Part shown: positions 32,995-44,145 of the stretch, piece after piece
How the letters are laid out: every line of letters starts with the position of its first letter
Position numbering within the stretch: the first letter of the stretch is position 1
Assembly (NCBI GenBank): GCA_032158125.1
Contig: JASKOT010000044.1
Location: 1 to 64,000, forward strand
DNA from: Papiliotrema nemorosa
Lineage: Eukaryota > Basidiomycota > Tremellomycetes > Tremellales > Rhynchogastremaceae
Reading direction: 5' to 3'
Length of the DNA: 64,000 nucleotides
Notes under the pieces: model-generated
Databases searched by the model: none
Seen by the model: only the letters and a program-made list of their open reading frames with translations
What the model was told of the DNA's origin: nothing
Program-made: the position numbers and the translations under genes

Positions 32995-34365
32995 ATGTTT
33001 GCGGCACTGATCGCGCTACTCCCTATTGTGTCCGCTACGACTTACCCCCTCGTCGAATCGTGGAAGGGAGATACATTCCTGTGAGTGAAGGGAGGAGAGG
33101 CAAGACTCAACAGTAGGAATGGGTTCAACTATGATGCGTCGACATATGACAATACGACCAAGTGGGCAGCAATCATTCAAACGGTGGAGAGAAGCTAATG
33201 GCAGTGGGGATGTCTTTTGGGCGACTTCGCAGAATACATCTCTCATATACACCTCGTCCTCTGATACAGTCATCTTGAAAGGTCAGTCTATGACTTTCGA
33301 CCTTTAGGGCTAAAGTCCAGTCGACAACACGTCGAATGTCGTTTGGAACGACAAGCGATATGCGCCAAAGCTCCTCACGAAAAAGGCGTATTCCATCGGC
33401 ACAGTATGGGTCATTGATGCTCTACACGTCCCGTACGGCTGCTCCGTCTGGCCTTCCATCTGGACCCGTGAGTCCACGTCGCAGCGCTTCTAACAGACAG
33501 AAGGGGCAGATTGGCCGTTGCAAGGCGAGATTGACATTTTCGAGGGAGTCAATCAAGTCACGACGAACCAGGTCGCCCTCCACGCAGCGAATACGTCGTG
33601 CACTGCCGATTCTAGCGCTTCGTTTACTGGGAATCTCACGAGTACGCAGTGCGCTTACAATGTGGACAGCAACACTGGGTGCGTGACGGTCGACGAATCG
33701 ACCAGCTCGTATGGAGAGGGCTTTGCTAGTGCAGGTGGTGGGGTGTTCATCGCCGAATTAGCAGAAGGCGGGATCAGCGTCTGGTTTTTGACCGTGAGTG
33801 AATCCCGAGGTATCGCTAATTGGGAGCGATCCGATGTGCCTAGCAACATGACCTCGAGCTCTGATTCCATCGATACGAGCTCTTTAGGTACTCCGGTGGC
33901 ATACTACCCCTCGTCCAGTTGCAACACCGAGACCTTCTTTGGCCGTGAGTCATTGTCCGGTCACGGCTGATGATAGCTCAAACATTGACCATTGATATCA
34001 CTCTCTGTGGCAGTTGGGCGGGTACGGCTTCCGTCCTCGAAGCCACCTGCCCTACCTTGGCGACAGATCAGACTTGGTGAGTTCGAGCGTCAATGTTGGC
34101 TGATAACAGCTATACGACTTACGTGGTGGGCAATGGGTCGACATATGATACTGCCTATTTCGAACTCAACTACATCAACATTTTCTCCTCATCGTCTGGG
34201 ACGAGTTCCGAGACGCCCGAGTCTAGCAACACCGTCACGGCCAGCGGCACTGCGTCCAGTACGAGCTCGAGCCAATCGACTTCTGGGGCCGGGAGGGTGA
34301 TCGAGAGATGGTATGCATCGGCCACTGTCGCTGTCATCCTCTTGTTGGCCTTGAAGACGTTGTAG
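32995..34365 (+). CDS. GPI-anchored GH16 endo-beta-glucanase, tandem copy 1
   Basis: Start at ATG 32995 with the signal peptide MFAALIALLPIVSA. At least seven exons join to a laminarinase-like GH16 enzyme. The active-site strand is GEIDIFEGVNQ (E-x-D-x-x-E, nucleophile and acid Glu), preceded by PYGCSVWPSIWT. After the catalytic domain comes a Ser/Thr-rich stretch (SSGTSSETPESS) and a terminal hydrophobic helix VAVILLLALKTL, a GPI-attachment signal. By family it cleaves or remodels beta-1,3(1,4 or 1,6)-glucan in the cell wall. The intron near 33792 is only about 33 nt and would also read through without a stop. Copy 2 follows 0.2 kb downstream in the same direction. Confidence 0.9.
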
Positions 34366-34560
34366 CGTAGGTGGAATAGAGGATTGAGCATAGATGTATC
34401 AGACTTTGAAACACTCTCGGGAGGTGGAGGTCTTGTTTGTGTTGTTTGAGAGACAAAGGGGGGACCCTTTTCTTGTGGATATTTCTTGGCCTCACCACAT
34501 CGACGCTTTCCCTCTCGACTCGTCTTGTCTCTCTGCTCTTGAAGAGCTTGTCTGACCACT

Positions 34561-36133
34561 ATGCTGTCTCTACTTGCACTACTGCCCCTCGTGTCAGCTG
34601 CGACATACCCTATTGCAGAAAGTTGGACAGGCAATGGATTTTTGTGTGTTCATTCTTGATCTTGTTGTCAAGGTTGCTGATCTTAGGGACGGCTTCAACT
34701 ATGATGCTTCCTTCTACGACAATACCACCAAGTGGGTCTCTCGTTGAAAGTCACCTCCAGAAGCTTGGCTGAACATCCAGTGGGGATACGTTCTGGGCTA
34801 GACCGGGCAACGACTCGTTGATCTACACTTCGACCGCTGGGACCGTGATCCTAAAAGGTGCGCCTCAACAGGTTTAGATTGTGTCTCACACGAGACTCAT
34901 TATACACCTTGTATACTTGAAGAAGGCTAACCACCAGTCGACAATACCACTTTCGTCCCGTACAATGAAAAACGATGGGCGCCGAAATTGTTGAGCAAAA
35001 ACGCCTATGGCGTAGGGACCGTCTGGGTGATGGACGCCTTGCATATGCCTTATGGTTGTTCCGTCTGGCCAGCTTTCTGGACTCGTATGTCTCCTCTTGA
35101 TAGCTGGTCTTGTTCCTCGTGCTTGATGGTTTTCGCTTCACGCTGACTTTCAGAGGGACCTGCTTGGCCGCTCGGTGGTGAGATTGATATCATGGAAGGG
35201 GTCAATCAACAAACTACCAACCAAATCGCCGTCCATGGAGCCAACACTTCTTGCGTCGCGGATTCCAGTGCCACGATGAGCGGGAGATTGACCCAGACTC
35301 AGTGTGCCAATGCGGCCAGTCAAGGAGCGGGATGTACCGTTGTCGATCCGAATGAGAATTCTTATGGAGCGGCGTTTGCCAGTGCGGGTGGAGGAGTGTA
35401 CGTTGCGGAGCTGGGGGAAGATGGAATCAGGGTCTGGTTCTTCACTGTGAGTCGCCAGGACGACGGCCGGACGGCTGATTGGTAGAGGTCAGCAGTACCC
35501 AGTGCTCTGACGGCGGATGCCAGTAGTCTGGACACGGGTGCACTTGGAACGCCTGTTGCGTACTACCCTTCGTCTACCTGTAACGTCGATACCTTCTTCG
35601 GGCGTGAGTAAATTACGAGACCCAGGATAGACTGAGGAAGGTCATGCGCTGATACCCAGCTCAAACACTCACTATCAACATTGCCCTCTGTGGTGATTGG
35701 GCTGGACTCCCCTCGATCCTTCAAACCACATGCCCCGCTCTTGTCGGCGACCAGACTTGGTATGTCGTCTCCTAGGTATGATTTGTGTCATGCTGATGGT
35801 GGCTACACCACATACGTGATCAATGACGGCTCGGCGACCTACGCCAACGCATACTTTGAGCTCAACTATATCAACATTTTCTCATCAGCCACCTCGGCCG
35901 ACTCTTCCACCCCTGATACTGCTGCTTCGGGATCTGGTACGGGCAGCTCGGCTTCAGTGACTAGGTCCAATGCACCCACTACGACCTTGACGAGCGGGTC
36001 GACGTCTAGAACGTCGGGAGCCGCCGCGCAGAGTTCAGGTGCAGCTGGGCCAGTGACGGAACTCAAGGGTGTTTACTGGTTGGCTGTCAGTCTGGCCGCT
36101 GCAGCTTTAGGCTTTGGGACAGTCTCGGTCTAA
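34561..36133 (+). CDS. GPI-anchored GH16 endo-beta-glucanase, tandem copy 2
   Basis: Start at ATG 34561 with the signal peptide MLSLLALLPLVSAATYP. The gene repeats copy 1 exon for exon: NGFL-DGFNYDASFYDNTT, MPYGCSVWPAFWT and the catalytic GEIDIMEGVNQ. The last intron (35760-35802) starts GTATGT and has a CTGAT branch site, but the position aligned with copy 1's acceptor reads GG instead of AG. Read-through gives a stop soon after QTWYVVS and loss of the tail. With splicing at that position the protein continues YTTYVIND to a Ser/Thr-rich region and a GPI-type helix ending GFGTVSV at 36133. The role is the same as copy 1. Confidence 0.85.
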
Positions 36134-36548
36134 GTGGGATCCACGAATATAACGATGTCACGACGCATACTCATGAGTGCACCTCGCATGCAAACAATGC
36201 TCATACTGCATCGTCCCCCCTCGATCGCAGAGACAACGCTTGATATGCTCCTTGCGATTCACAATGTTACGGCTCTTGCGAGCCTGTTGCCTCATCCCTG
36301 GTCCTCTCTTCATATATGACAAGGGACGCGCTGTCCGATGTGCAGGGCCGAGCTCGACGACGCAATGAATCCAAGATTCAATCGAGATGCTGATGCATTC
36401 TACCGGACATTACTTCGAAGAATCCATACGCCCTTCTCGTATATGGAACTGGGATTACTCGTCTACATTCTCAGGTCGACTACTTGGCGCGCGCTTCCGA
36501 CTGGCCATTCCCTCACTGCCCATCCAGCCCGGTGTCATGGAACTGACA
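36134..36548. other. 415 bp convergent intergenic region
   Basis: No supported gene; short frames only. Confidence 0.5.
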
Positions 36549-36959
36549 TTATTGAGTGGAGTCTGTGACGGCGACATTGGCGTCGACGACCAGATTGAAC
36601 TGATCAATCGCGTCTCCAAGGTGTTTCTCCACCCTGTCTCTAGGCGACACAAGCCTCTGCTCTTGGGTCAGGGTCACCAGAGTTTGATCATCCTCTGCAT
36701 ATACCATCGCTTCGCTTGCTAAATCCCGCGAAGCATTCAAGCTTCGAAGAAGCAGCCAAGTTCTGATGGATTTCAGCTCTTCTCCTATTTGGGTGAACAG
36801 TTCACCGGTGGAGGACACTTTCGTGGGGTTTGCGCTCAGTAAAGAAGAGACGTTGCTGGTCAGCTCGTCCCCTAGTGCTGACTCGAGGTGTCCGAAATCC
36901 TGGTCGCACGCTTTGAGCGCAGAGACAAGGCTGGTGCAGTGAGCAATCAAGGTGCTCAT
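36549..36959 (-). CDS. hypothetical protein, 136 aa
   Basis: One open frame begins at ATG 36959 (MSTLIAHCTSLVSALKACDQ) and ends at TAA near 36549. The product is acidic and mostly helical (ELFTQIGEELKSIRTWLLLRS, RDRVEKHLGDAIDQFNLVVD) with no signal or membrane segment. It resembles the helical orphans at 30498 and 31980 in style, but I could not align it convincingly. No intron is required. The function is unknown. Confidence 0.5.
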   Translation of the reverse strand: MSTLIAHCTSLVSALKACDQDFGHLESALGDELTSNVSSLLSANPTKVSSTGELFTQIGEELKSIRTWLLLRSLNASRDLASEAMVYAEDDQTLVTLTQEQRLVSPRDRVEKHLGDAIDQFNLVVDANVAVTDSTQ

Positions 36960-37383
36960 GCTTGTCTTGCTTAGAACGGTCCTCAAATGCTTGATACGAG
37001 GAATGAGAGAAAGAGACGGCTCTCGTATATCAATACAACTTCCAAAACTCGCTTGTTATCGGTCTGGAAACACCTTTGTGTCCGATCCAAGCGCGTAAGC
37101 GCGTTTCGACTGATCAAGCGCGTTGGATGGAGTTGAAAGGAGAGTACGCTTCACTGACTGCACACTTTCCGCTCTATCCGCCCGCCCCGACCTCTCTGTA
37201 CGCCTCGTTGTCGACTTCACAGCCTTGAAAGGGTATAAGAGGATTGGGCGAGTGGCGAACAATCGACTGATTGCATTCGCCACCCAACGCACATCGCGTC
37301 GCGTCGAGAAGTCAACATGAAATGACCTCTCCGCTCGCCTTACATTTCCTTCCGGAGCTTCTTCGCTGCGTCGAACCATCACA
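36960..37383. other. 424 bp divergent intergenic region
   Basis: It contains a small palindromic stretch near 37088 (GCGCGTAAGCGCG) with a repeated CAAGCGCG nearby, and an A/T-poor promoter before the chaperone gene. GGGTATAAGAG at about 37218 may be its TATA box. Confidence 0.4.
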
Positions 37384-38769
37384 ATGGACGACTCGCAGAT
37401 CCCCCGACTGATCAAAGTGATCAATCAAGTGGTCAAGCATGCTTCCCGACCTGGAGGACCGCTCGAGCGAGGGGGATTCACCATGGGTATAGCGAGGAAA
37501 GAGGTCGCGGTGAAGATGGGTCTAGGGGAAGATGGGCTGGATGAGAAGCGCTGGAAAGGATTGGTCAAGGAGCATGTGACCGCTGCTCTGGTGGGTCTTA
37601 CTTTTTCAAATATGCTCCGTCAGCGAGAGATCTGCCGTCGCAATGGTCGTCGAGGGAGGAAGACGTATCTGGCGGCTGACGAGTGATATCCAGTGTGTAT
37701 ACTGACAATCTAGGAGAAAGCTGGAGAAGAAGAATCTGAGCCGGAGGCTAGTCCAGTGAAGAAATCAAAAGTCAAAAAGCCAGAGCCCAAGGAAGAAGCA
37801 GGCCCAAGTCGATCTTCACCTGCCAAACCGCCCTCCAAACCGTCATCATCCAAGCCGCCCAAAGAGAAGAAATCCAGGAAGGAAGAACCGATAGAAGTGG
37901 ACGACTCTCCAGAACCCGACGTGGGCGACAAGGTAGGCACATGGAATGCAGCAAGAGCTGAAATCCTAGTCTGAATCGGAAATGTCGTCCTTGTACGATG
38001 TCGCACCGACCAAGCGAAAAAGCAAGAAGAGCAGGAGATCAGATGGGGATGAATCGGACGATTCGAGGGCGAAGAAAAAGGAGAAGGTGGGTTGAGCATC
38101 AAAGTGAACGCTGATGGTAGCGGCCAAAGAAGGATCCGAATGAAGGGGTGAGCTAAACTGAACCATGCGGTAGAGATTCGAGCTCATGGCAGTTGAGTCC
38201 GGAAGAAGCAAAGGTTGCAGAACTGAAGAGAATCGTGGTCGCTTGTGGGGTGCGGAAACAATGGTGAGTCATGAAGAGATCGAGGTGGGGGCTCACAAGA
38301 CAGGTCGAAAGAGTTTGCAGATTGTGATAAGGTAAGAGACCTTATATCTGCCTTGACATCAGACTGATGTGAAGCCTTCACAGCAGAAGAGGAGACTCGA
38401 GCGAATGCTGGAAGAGCTCGGGATGAAGGGCACTCCGACCATGGGTAAAGCAAGGTCTTTGAAGGAGAAACGGGAACTGGCGCAAGAGCTTGGTACGTCC
38501 TCATCGATGGCAATGACTATGGCTGAGACCAGACGACGTGAGAGAATTTGAGGCTGCTAGAGGGGTCTCATCCGAGCGAGCATCGCGGAGCAAGGGCAAG
38601 ACCAAGAAGCAGAAGCGGGCGAGCGACTCGGACGAGGAGGAAGAGGAAGAAGAAGAAGTCGCGAGGCCAAAAGAGAAGGTGGGTCTAGGTATCGATTTTG
38701 CTAATGTAGTCTGCTCTGGGAGCCATCATGGACTTTTTGGGAGATGATGGGGATGATAGTGATGATTGA
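37384..38769 (+). CDS. HIRIP3-like histone chaperone
   Basis: About eight exons begin at ATG 37384 (MDDSQIPRLIKVINQVV). The N-terminal 70 residues form a small helical domain of the DEK-C kind. A long Lys/Ser/Pro/Glu-rich linker follows (KKSKVKKPEPKEEAG). The C-terminal conserved part, LKRIVVACGVRKQW then KEFADCDK and LERMLEELGMKGTPTMGKAR, matches the conserved core of HIRA-interacting protein 3. An acidic stretch DSDEEEEEEEEV and the tail GAIMDFLGDDGDDSDD suggest histone H2A-H2B binding, as in the CHZ-type chaperones. By family it acts in the nucleus on H2A-type histones. Introns at 37591-37713 and six later ones all keep frame. Confidence 0.82.
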
Positions 38770-39600
38770 GCAAAGCGTCAAGCCAAGGGGTATCTCGATG
38801 CATCTGCTGCGTATCAATGCCGTCACGCGTCGTTGACGCGTCGGACGTGGATTGCTGCCTCTCAACGATCGGCCTGCTGGTATGCATACCAAGGTCGAGG
38901 CAGTCTTGAGCGAGGACACTACCATCAGACTCCTATCGACCAGCTGATCCTCTACCCATGCAAGCCATCGAGGTAGCCTGCCGAAATGACCCTGAAACAT
39001 GGTGGTGGTGGTGGTGGTGGTGACAATCGAGCGATGATCTTCCGATGTGACAATTAACAACAAAGAGGAAAAAAGAGGGACAAGAGCAGAAGTGGTCTAG
39101 ACCATCCATTGCATCTCACATCACCACTACACTCATTCTGCACCCCCCCATACTCGCTGGACGAGCACCCTCTGCACTTTTCATCGAGCCGATTCGCTGT
39201 TGTTGTCGAGAAGAACACCTCTTCAAGGTCTCTCAACCTGAAACAACATCCGATTCGCCCCTTTCCCAAGGCTGGACCCCCCCCCTTGTTCTCCTCGCAC
39301 CTCACTCTACTACTCCTTTACCCTCACAACGCATCGCATCGGTCGCTGTCAATCGGCCTACCGATTCTGCTACGAAGACGCTCTTTTACCCCCATCCCAC
39401 ACCCTTGGGTTGTGTCGCTGGACGACCCATCCGAGTTGACTTCCCGCCCCCTTTTGCCCCAACACAACGCCTTTCCCGTCTCCTCTCACGCAAAGGTCAC
39501 ATCCTTCCTCGCCCGATCTCCCGACAACGACCATCTCTGCAGTTCTCGAGATCTCGACAGAGTAGTCGCTCAGTGAGAGCCAGATACGGTTCGATCCAGG
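38770..39600. other. 831 bp upstream region and probable long leader of the Kch1-like gene
   Basis: A (GGT)7 repeat sits at 39001-39021. From about 39110 to 39560 the plus strand is strikingly pyrimidine-rich and holds a 155-codon open frame without family signal. I read this as a long 5' leader with upstream frames, not a gene. Confidence 0.45.
39001..39021 (+). repeat. (GGT)7 microsatellite
   Basis: Seven perfect GGT units in noncoding DNA, likely variable between strains. Confidence 0.85.
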
Positions 39601-41427
39601 ATGTGTTGTACAGCCGATTGGAAACGGGAAGTGGTCCCAGATCACAAGGTATGCCCCTTCTTGCCATAATCCACCATGCTATGGCGGAACGACCTCGCAT
39701 CTTCTTCCTGTTATGGGGAGCGTCGCTGACCACAGTTTGATTTTATCAACGTGAGAGAGTTCCACAGAGGTGACTTTTGGACTAGATGCAAGTGGGTTTA
39801 CTTTCTCATCCGTATGAGAAGAGGGGCCCTGATGTCAGATATGTGCTCAAGTACATCCTCATCCTCAAATCTTTCGCGGTGTATGGGCTTGATGTCTTTA
39901 CCGCTACCACCTATATCCTCTCTGACCATGTGAGTGGGTCTTTCCACCTGAAATTTGCCTTTTGCTTTGATGATCAACTCTACCTGTTTAGATCCTAGAG
40001 TGCCGCTGACCTTTAGTGGACGAACGCAATCCAGCGTAAATGCGGGGACAACTGCGCAGTGGATGTGCGGTTCAGTATCGCCAAATGGGTCTTTGTCGGG
40101 TGTATCATCTTCTCTTTCCTCCTCGTGCGTCAGCTGAAAGTTCTCCTTCTCGTGGAGCTGACTGGTAGCTCGGTTACGAAACATACAAAGCGAGGAAGGT
40201 GATTCAGTCGAGGGATATTTCTTACGCGTTTACCAATCTCATCGCCAATGACTATTACTCTCTCAGTCAGTTGGAACACCAGTCTCCGCTTGTCATGGCT
40301 GACCTGCAGAATCGTATGACAACTTCTGCCTCTTTTGTCGAATCTACGACTCGACGAAAAAGACCGACGACTTTGCATTCTTCGTCTATTTCACCTTTAA
40401 GGGTAGGCTACATCTCACGCCTAACGCTCACACTCAGACTGGAAACGGCTCCTGCTCGCTGATGGACCGCGTCAGTCGATCAACGCTCTCACGCTGTACT
40501 CTTTCGCCTATGCCAATGGATTCCAATGGAACAATCTCCCTGCGTGGTGGGACGAGTCGACGGTCACTGCCATGTTGCTCTTTGCCATTTGCGCCACGGT
40601 CCTCATTTTCGCTGGATCGTTGATACTCCTCATCGCGGCTTCGATCATGTATGTCCCGCTATTGTGTTACATCCAGGGAAACTTGAAAGAATACGTCTGT
40701 CACAAGGTCGACAAGGTGGGTCAGAGGTTTGTATCCATAGCTGAGAATAGCGAATCGCCGAGTTGATCCAGAAAAACAGACGCGATCGGATTCGAAAAGC
40801 GGCAGCTTTGGAGAAGAAACTCGCGAATGGAAGTATCAAGGATGTACCGGGGATCATCCCTCAGCCCACCCTGCCCAACGTCTCGCTGGACGACGATGAT
40901 CTGGGGAGAACTCGTAAAGCGAGAAAACTGGAATCTGAGCGGGGTACTGTGCAAAGGCAAAGGGAATATGTCGAATACGACGTGTACAATGGGCAGGTCG
41001 CCTACCCGCCTACCCTGGGTTACAACCAACCGTATGATGACTATGGAAGGTGAGTCTACACGCTGCGACGAGTTGCGCTAAGTCCAGCTCGACCAACCTC
41101 GCCGCGAGTGCTGCACCCATGGGCCTGAGTTATCCACCTCCGACGGCTATTGCACCGAATACCATCCCCCAACGCCAGGCATACGACCCACACACTTACA
41201 ACCCTCAACCTGCCTTTCCACCCAGACAAGACTCGTATCAACCGCCGAGATCCACCTCGAGGCCTGACATTGCGACTTACGATTCGTACGAGTCTTATCC
41301 CGCGCGCACAATGTCTCCAGCGCCGTCGGTAGGGTACGAGGGGTTGCCATATGATAGGGCATCTGGGTATACGCACACACAGCCTACCCAATTTTACGGA
41401 CAGCAGAGTGGGTATTATAAGCGCTGA
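39601..41427 (+). CDS. Kch1/Prm6-type potassium transport protein
   Basis: Start at ATG 39601 with MCCTADWKREVVPDHK, followed after an intron by FDFINVREFHRGDFWTRC. This opening is characteristic of the fungal Kch family. Further conserved parts are LKYILILKSFAVYGLDVFTA, AKWVFVGCIIFSFLLL, YETYKARKVIQSRDISYA, FAFFVYFTFKDWKRLLLADG and INALTLYSFAYANGF. Four or so membrane helices are visible; the C-terminus from about residue 300 is a charged, Pro/Tyr-rich cytosolic tail ending in SGYYKR. About nine introns are needed. In budding yeast Kch1 and Kch2 mediate low-affinity K+ influx and are needed for pheromone-induced calcium uptake. Localisation is the plasma membrane or endomembranes by analogy. 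Confidence 0.85.
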
Positions 41428-41677
41428 GGTGGGGTGTAAGTGTAGCAATGTAGTCGTATTCATCCTGGACATCTTCCTCTTTATATTCATGTATCAATCA
41501 TCAGATGTCTGCTCAGCCGTCTTCGACCCGAAGGACAGGCATGGGTAGAAGATGAAATGCTAGCAGTGGTTCATAGGCGCGCGACAACATTCGATTCGTG
41601 CGCCTAACTTGACTCTGAGTCGGTCTGAAATGTTGAAACCCATCCTTTACCTATACACCTATACCTCGACGCCGAAA

Positions 41678-43989
41678 ATGTCCCTCCCACCGGCCGAAGT
41701 CCTCCAAGCGACTATCCTTAATACGCTCTCTACGAATGCGTCGGGATCGATCGAAGATACGAGGACGATAACGTATAATGGGAAAGAGTTGCGTTCGGCA
41801 GAAGAGCAGGGCGTGGTCAAAGGTGTTCTCGACAGTTTATGGTCCAAAGAGGTCAGTCTGGAATTCCAACTCGCAGGTGCCCGACTCGGCGTGAGAGTCA
41901 TCGGCTGAAGCAAACGCTCAAGAGTCGGGCATAGTCGTAACTTGAGGTGGAGGAAAGGAGGGTGTAGTGCTAATGGGCAGATGATAGAGTACAAGCAGAT
42001 CAACACGACGACTTTTGCTCTGACTTCCGAAGGAGAAGGACTAGCCGCGAATGGGTCGCACGAGTACCGACTTTGGTCTGCTTTGGATATCAAAGGTGGA
42101 AAGGCTTTGACGGTTCAGGAGATCGAGGTGGGTTTCCTCTATACCGATAAGGCATCTCCTCCCGTTCTCCCGTTGTCGAATCGACAGGCGGGAGGTGTCT
42201 TTATGGGAACTTTGATTTGGTCGGTGTGGGAGCTGAGATGTAGGGTCTCTTGGGCAAGGATACCGCGAAACTGGGACAGAGTCGAGCGATGAAGAACAAA
42301 TGGGTCGCCAAGGAGGGCACCGGATTTGTCAAGGCGGTCAGTCGGATGACATTCTTTGAACCCCAAAGGGTATTTTGCTGATGTACAGGTGGAGAGCGTA
42401 GAGGACGAGACGGCAGGACAATTGAGGACGATCAAAGAGTCTGGAGAGTTGGCCAATGAGGCGGCATTGAAAGAGCTGCAAAAGAGAAAGTTGATCACCC
42501 CAAAGTGAGCTCCATGCTATTACATCTTGCCGAGGACCCATCGCCGCATTGTGGGAGAGTATGTGCTGAGAGTCAGAAAACACATCCACTATTCGGTCAA
42601 GAAGGGTCCTCAGTTTGCTACAGAGGTCAAACAGCTCGAGACGGATCTGACGGTGGACATGATTGCCTCGTAAGTGACACTCACAGTACTGCTCATTTCG
42701 CCTGAGCCTGATTTCTACCCCGACAGGACTGCTGACATCCAGTGGCGCATGGAAAGACTCGTCGTTCAAGCAATACAACTTTGCAGCAGCAGGTCAACCT
42801 ACCGAAGGAGGCGCTTTACATCCTCTTCTCAAAGTGAGGGAAGAGTTTAGACAGATTTTCTTTGACATGGGGTGAGTCGTTTCTCCCGTGCGTGGTCTCG
42901 CTCACGGTAGATTCACCGAGATGCCTACCAACCGATTCGTCGAGAGTGCATTCTGGAATTTCGACGCCATGTTTGTACCTCAGCAACATCCCGCTCGAGA
43001 AATGCAAGATACCTTTTACGTCAAGTGTGAGTTTTCCGTGTATCACGCAGATTCTCAGGCTCATTATAGCCCCGGCAAAATCAGCACGACCCGATGAAGC
43101 GTACTATGAGCGAGTGAGAAAGACGCACGAAGTAGGAGGGTACGGATCGATAGGGTATCGAGCGCCATTTTCCAAAGAGGAATCGGAGAAATTATTGTTG
43201 CGAACGCATACGACTGCTGTGTCGACTGATATGCTGTATCAGATTGCCAATCAACCTGGGGGGTTCAAACCTGCAAAGATGTTTTCTATAGATCGTGTTT
43301 TCAGGTCAGTCCACTACCCCCTCCCTCACTCCCAGTCACCTCCTTTCCTCCCTCTTAACCTCCACTTACCGCTTGCCATTACGCCGCTGCTCTTCCAGTC
43401 TACCGTGCCGATCAGCACGTGCTGATACCCAGGAACGAGACGGCAGACGCTACCCATCTGGCCGAGTTCCACCAAGTCGAAGGTGTAGTAGCAGACTACG
43501 ACATCACCCTAGGCGACCTCATCGGGTTCATGAAGGCCTTCTACGAAAAGACGGGTAACCATAAACTGCGTTTCAAACCGGCTTATAACCCTTACACCGA
43601 ACCTAGTATGGAGGTTTTCTCGTGGCATGAGGGATTACAGAAATGGATTGAAATTGCCAATGTGAGTGTAGTCCAGCTCTTCCATCTCTCATCTTCCGAC
43701 TTGAAGATTGGGGGGAGATGAGAGTCTATTATAAGGATGAGGCACTGACATCTAGTCTGGAGTATTCAGACCGGAAATGCTGGAACCGATGGGTCTACCC
43801 AAAGGTGTTCGAGTCCTCGGATGGGGAATGTCACTGGAACGACCGACAATGATCAAGTGGGTGCACAGTAGCGACGCGATGACTAATGATAGATATGCCA
43901 TTTCAGACATTCGAACGTTGGTGGGTCACAAGACGGACCTGGGGCAAGTCAAGATTCGTCCCGCGGTCAGACTGGAGAAGGGTGATTAG
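41678..43989 (+). CDS. FRS2: phenylalanyl-tRNA synthetase alpha subunit, cytosolic
   Basis: Start at ATG 41678 ([17 protein letters not shown]). About nine exons join to a eukaryotic PheRS alpha chain. The N-terminal winged-helix region shows [11 protein letters not shown] and [25 protein letters not shown] spacing. The catalytic domain has [35 protein letters not shown], motif 2 around [20 protein letters not shown] and motif 3 in [11 protein letters not shown]. The tail ends [11 protein letters not shown]. It charges tRNA-Phe as an alpha2-beta2 enzyme in the cytosol. It lies tail to tail, with 156 bp between stops, with the glycogen debranching gene. Confidence 0.93.
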
Positions 43990-44145
43990 GCGGGCGATTC
44001 TTGGGTGCACGACGGGATCAGTCACTTATCCATGCATGGTGCTATTCATCTAGAAATGCCTGCCTATAGGGCGGTCATTGAGGTGACCTCGGCTGTGGGC
44101 CATGCAAGCGCAGTCAAAACGTCCATTTCTCTGCGACGTCTACGC

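Noticed and set aside
37080..37140. GCGCG-rich palindrome as a tRNA or terminator
   Set aside because: It lacks tRNA arms and the T-loop; only a short inverted repeat is visible.
39109..39576. Plus-strand 155-codon frame upstream of the Kch1-like gene
   Set aside because: Composition is dominated by Ser, Leu and Pro from C/T-rich DNA, and it sits where a long leader is expected.
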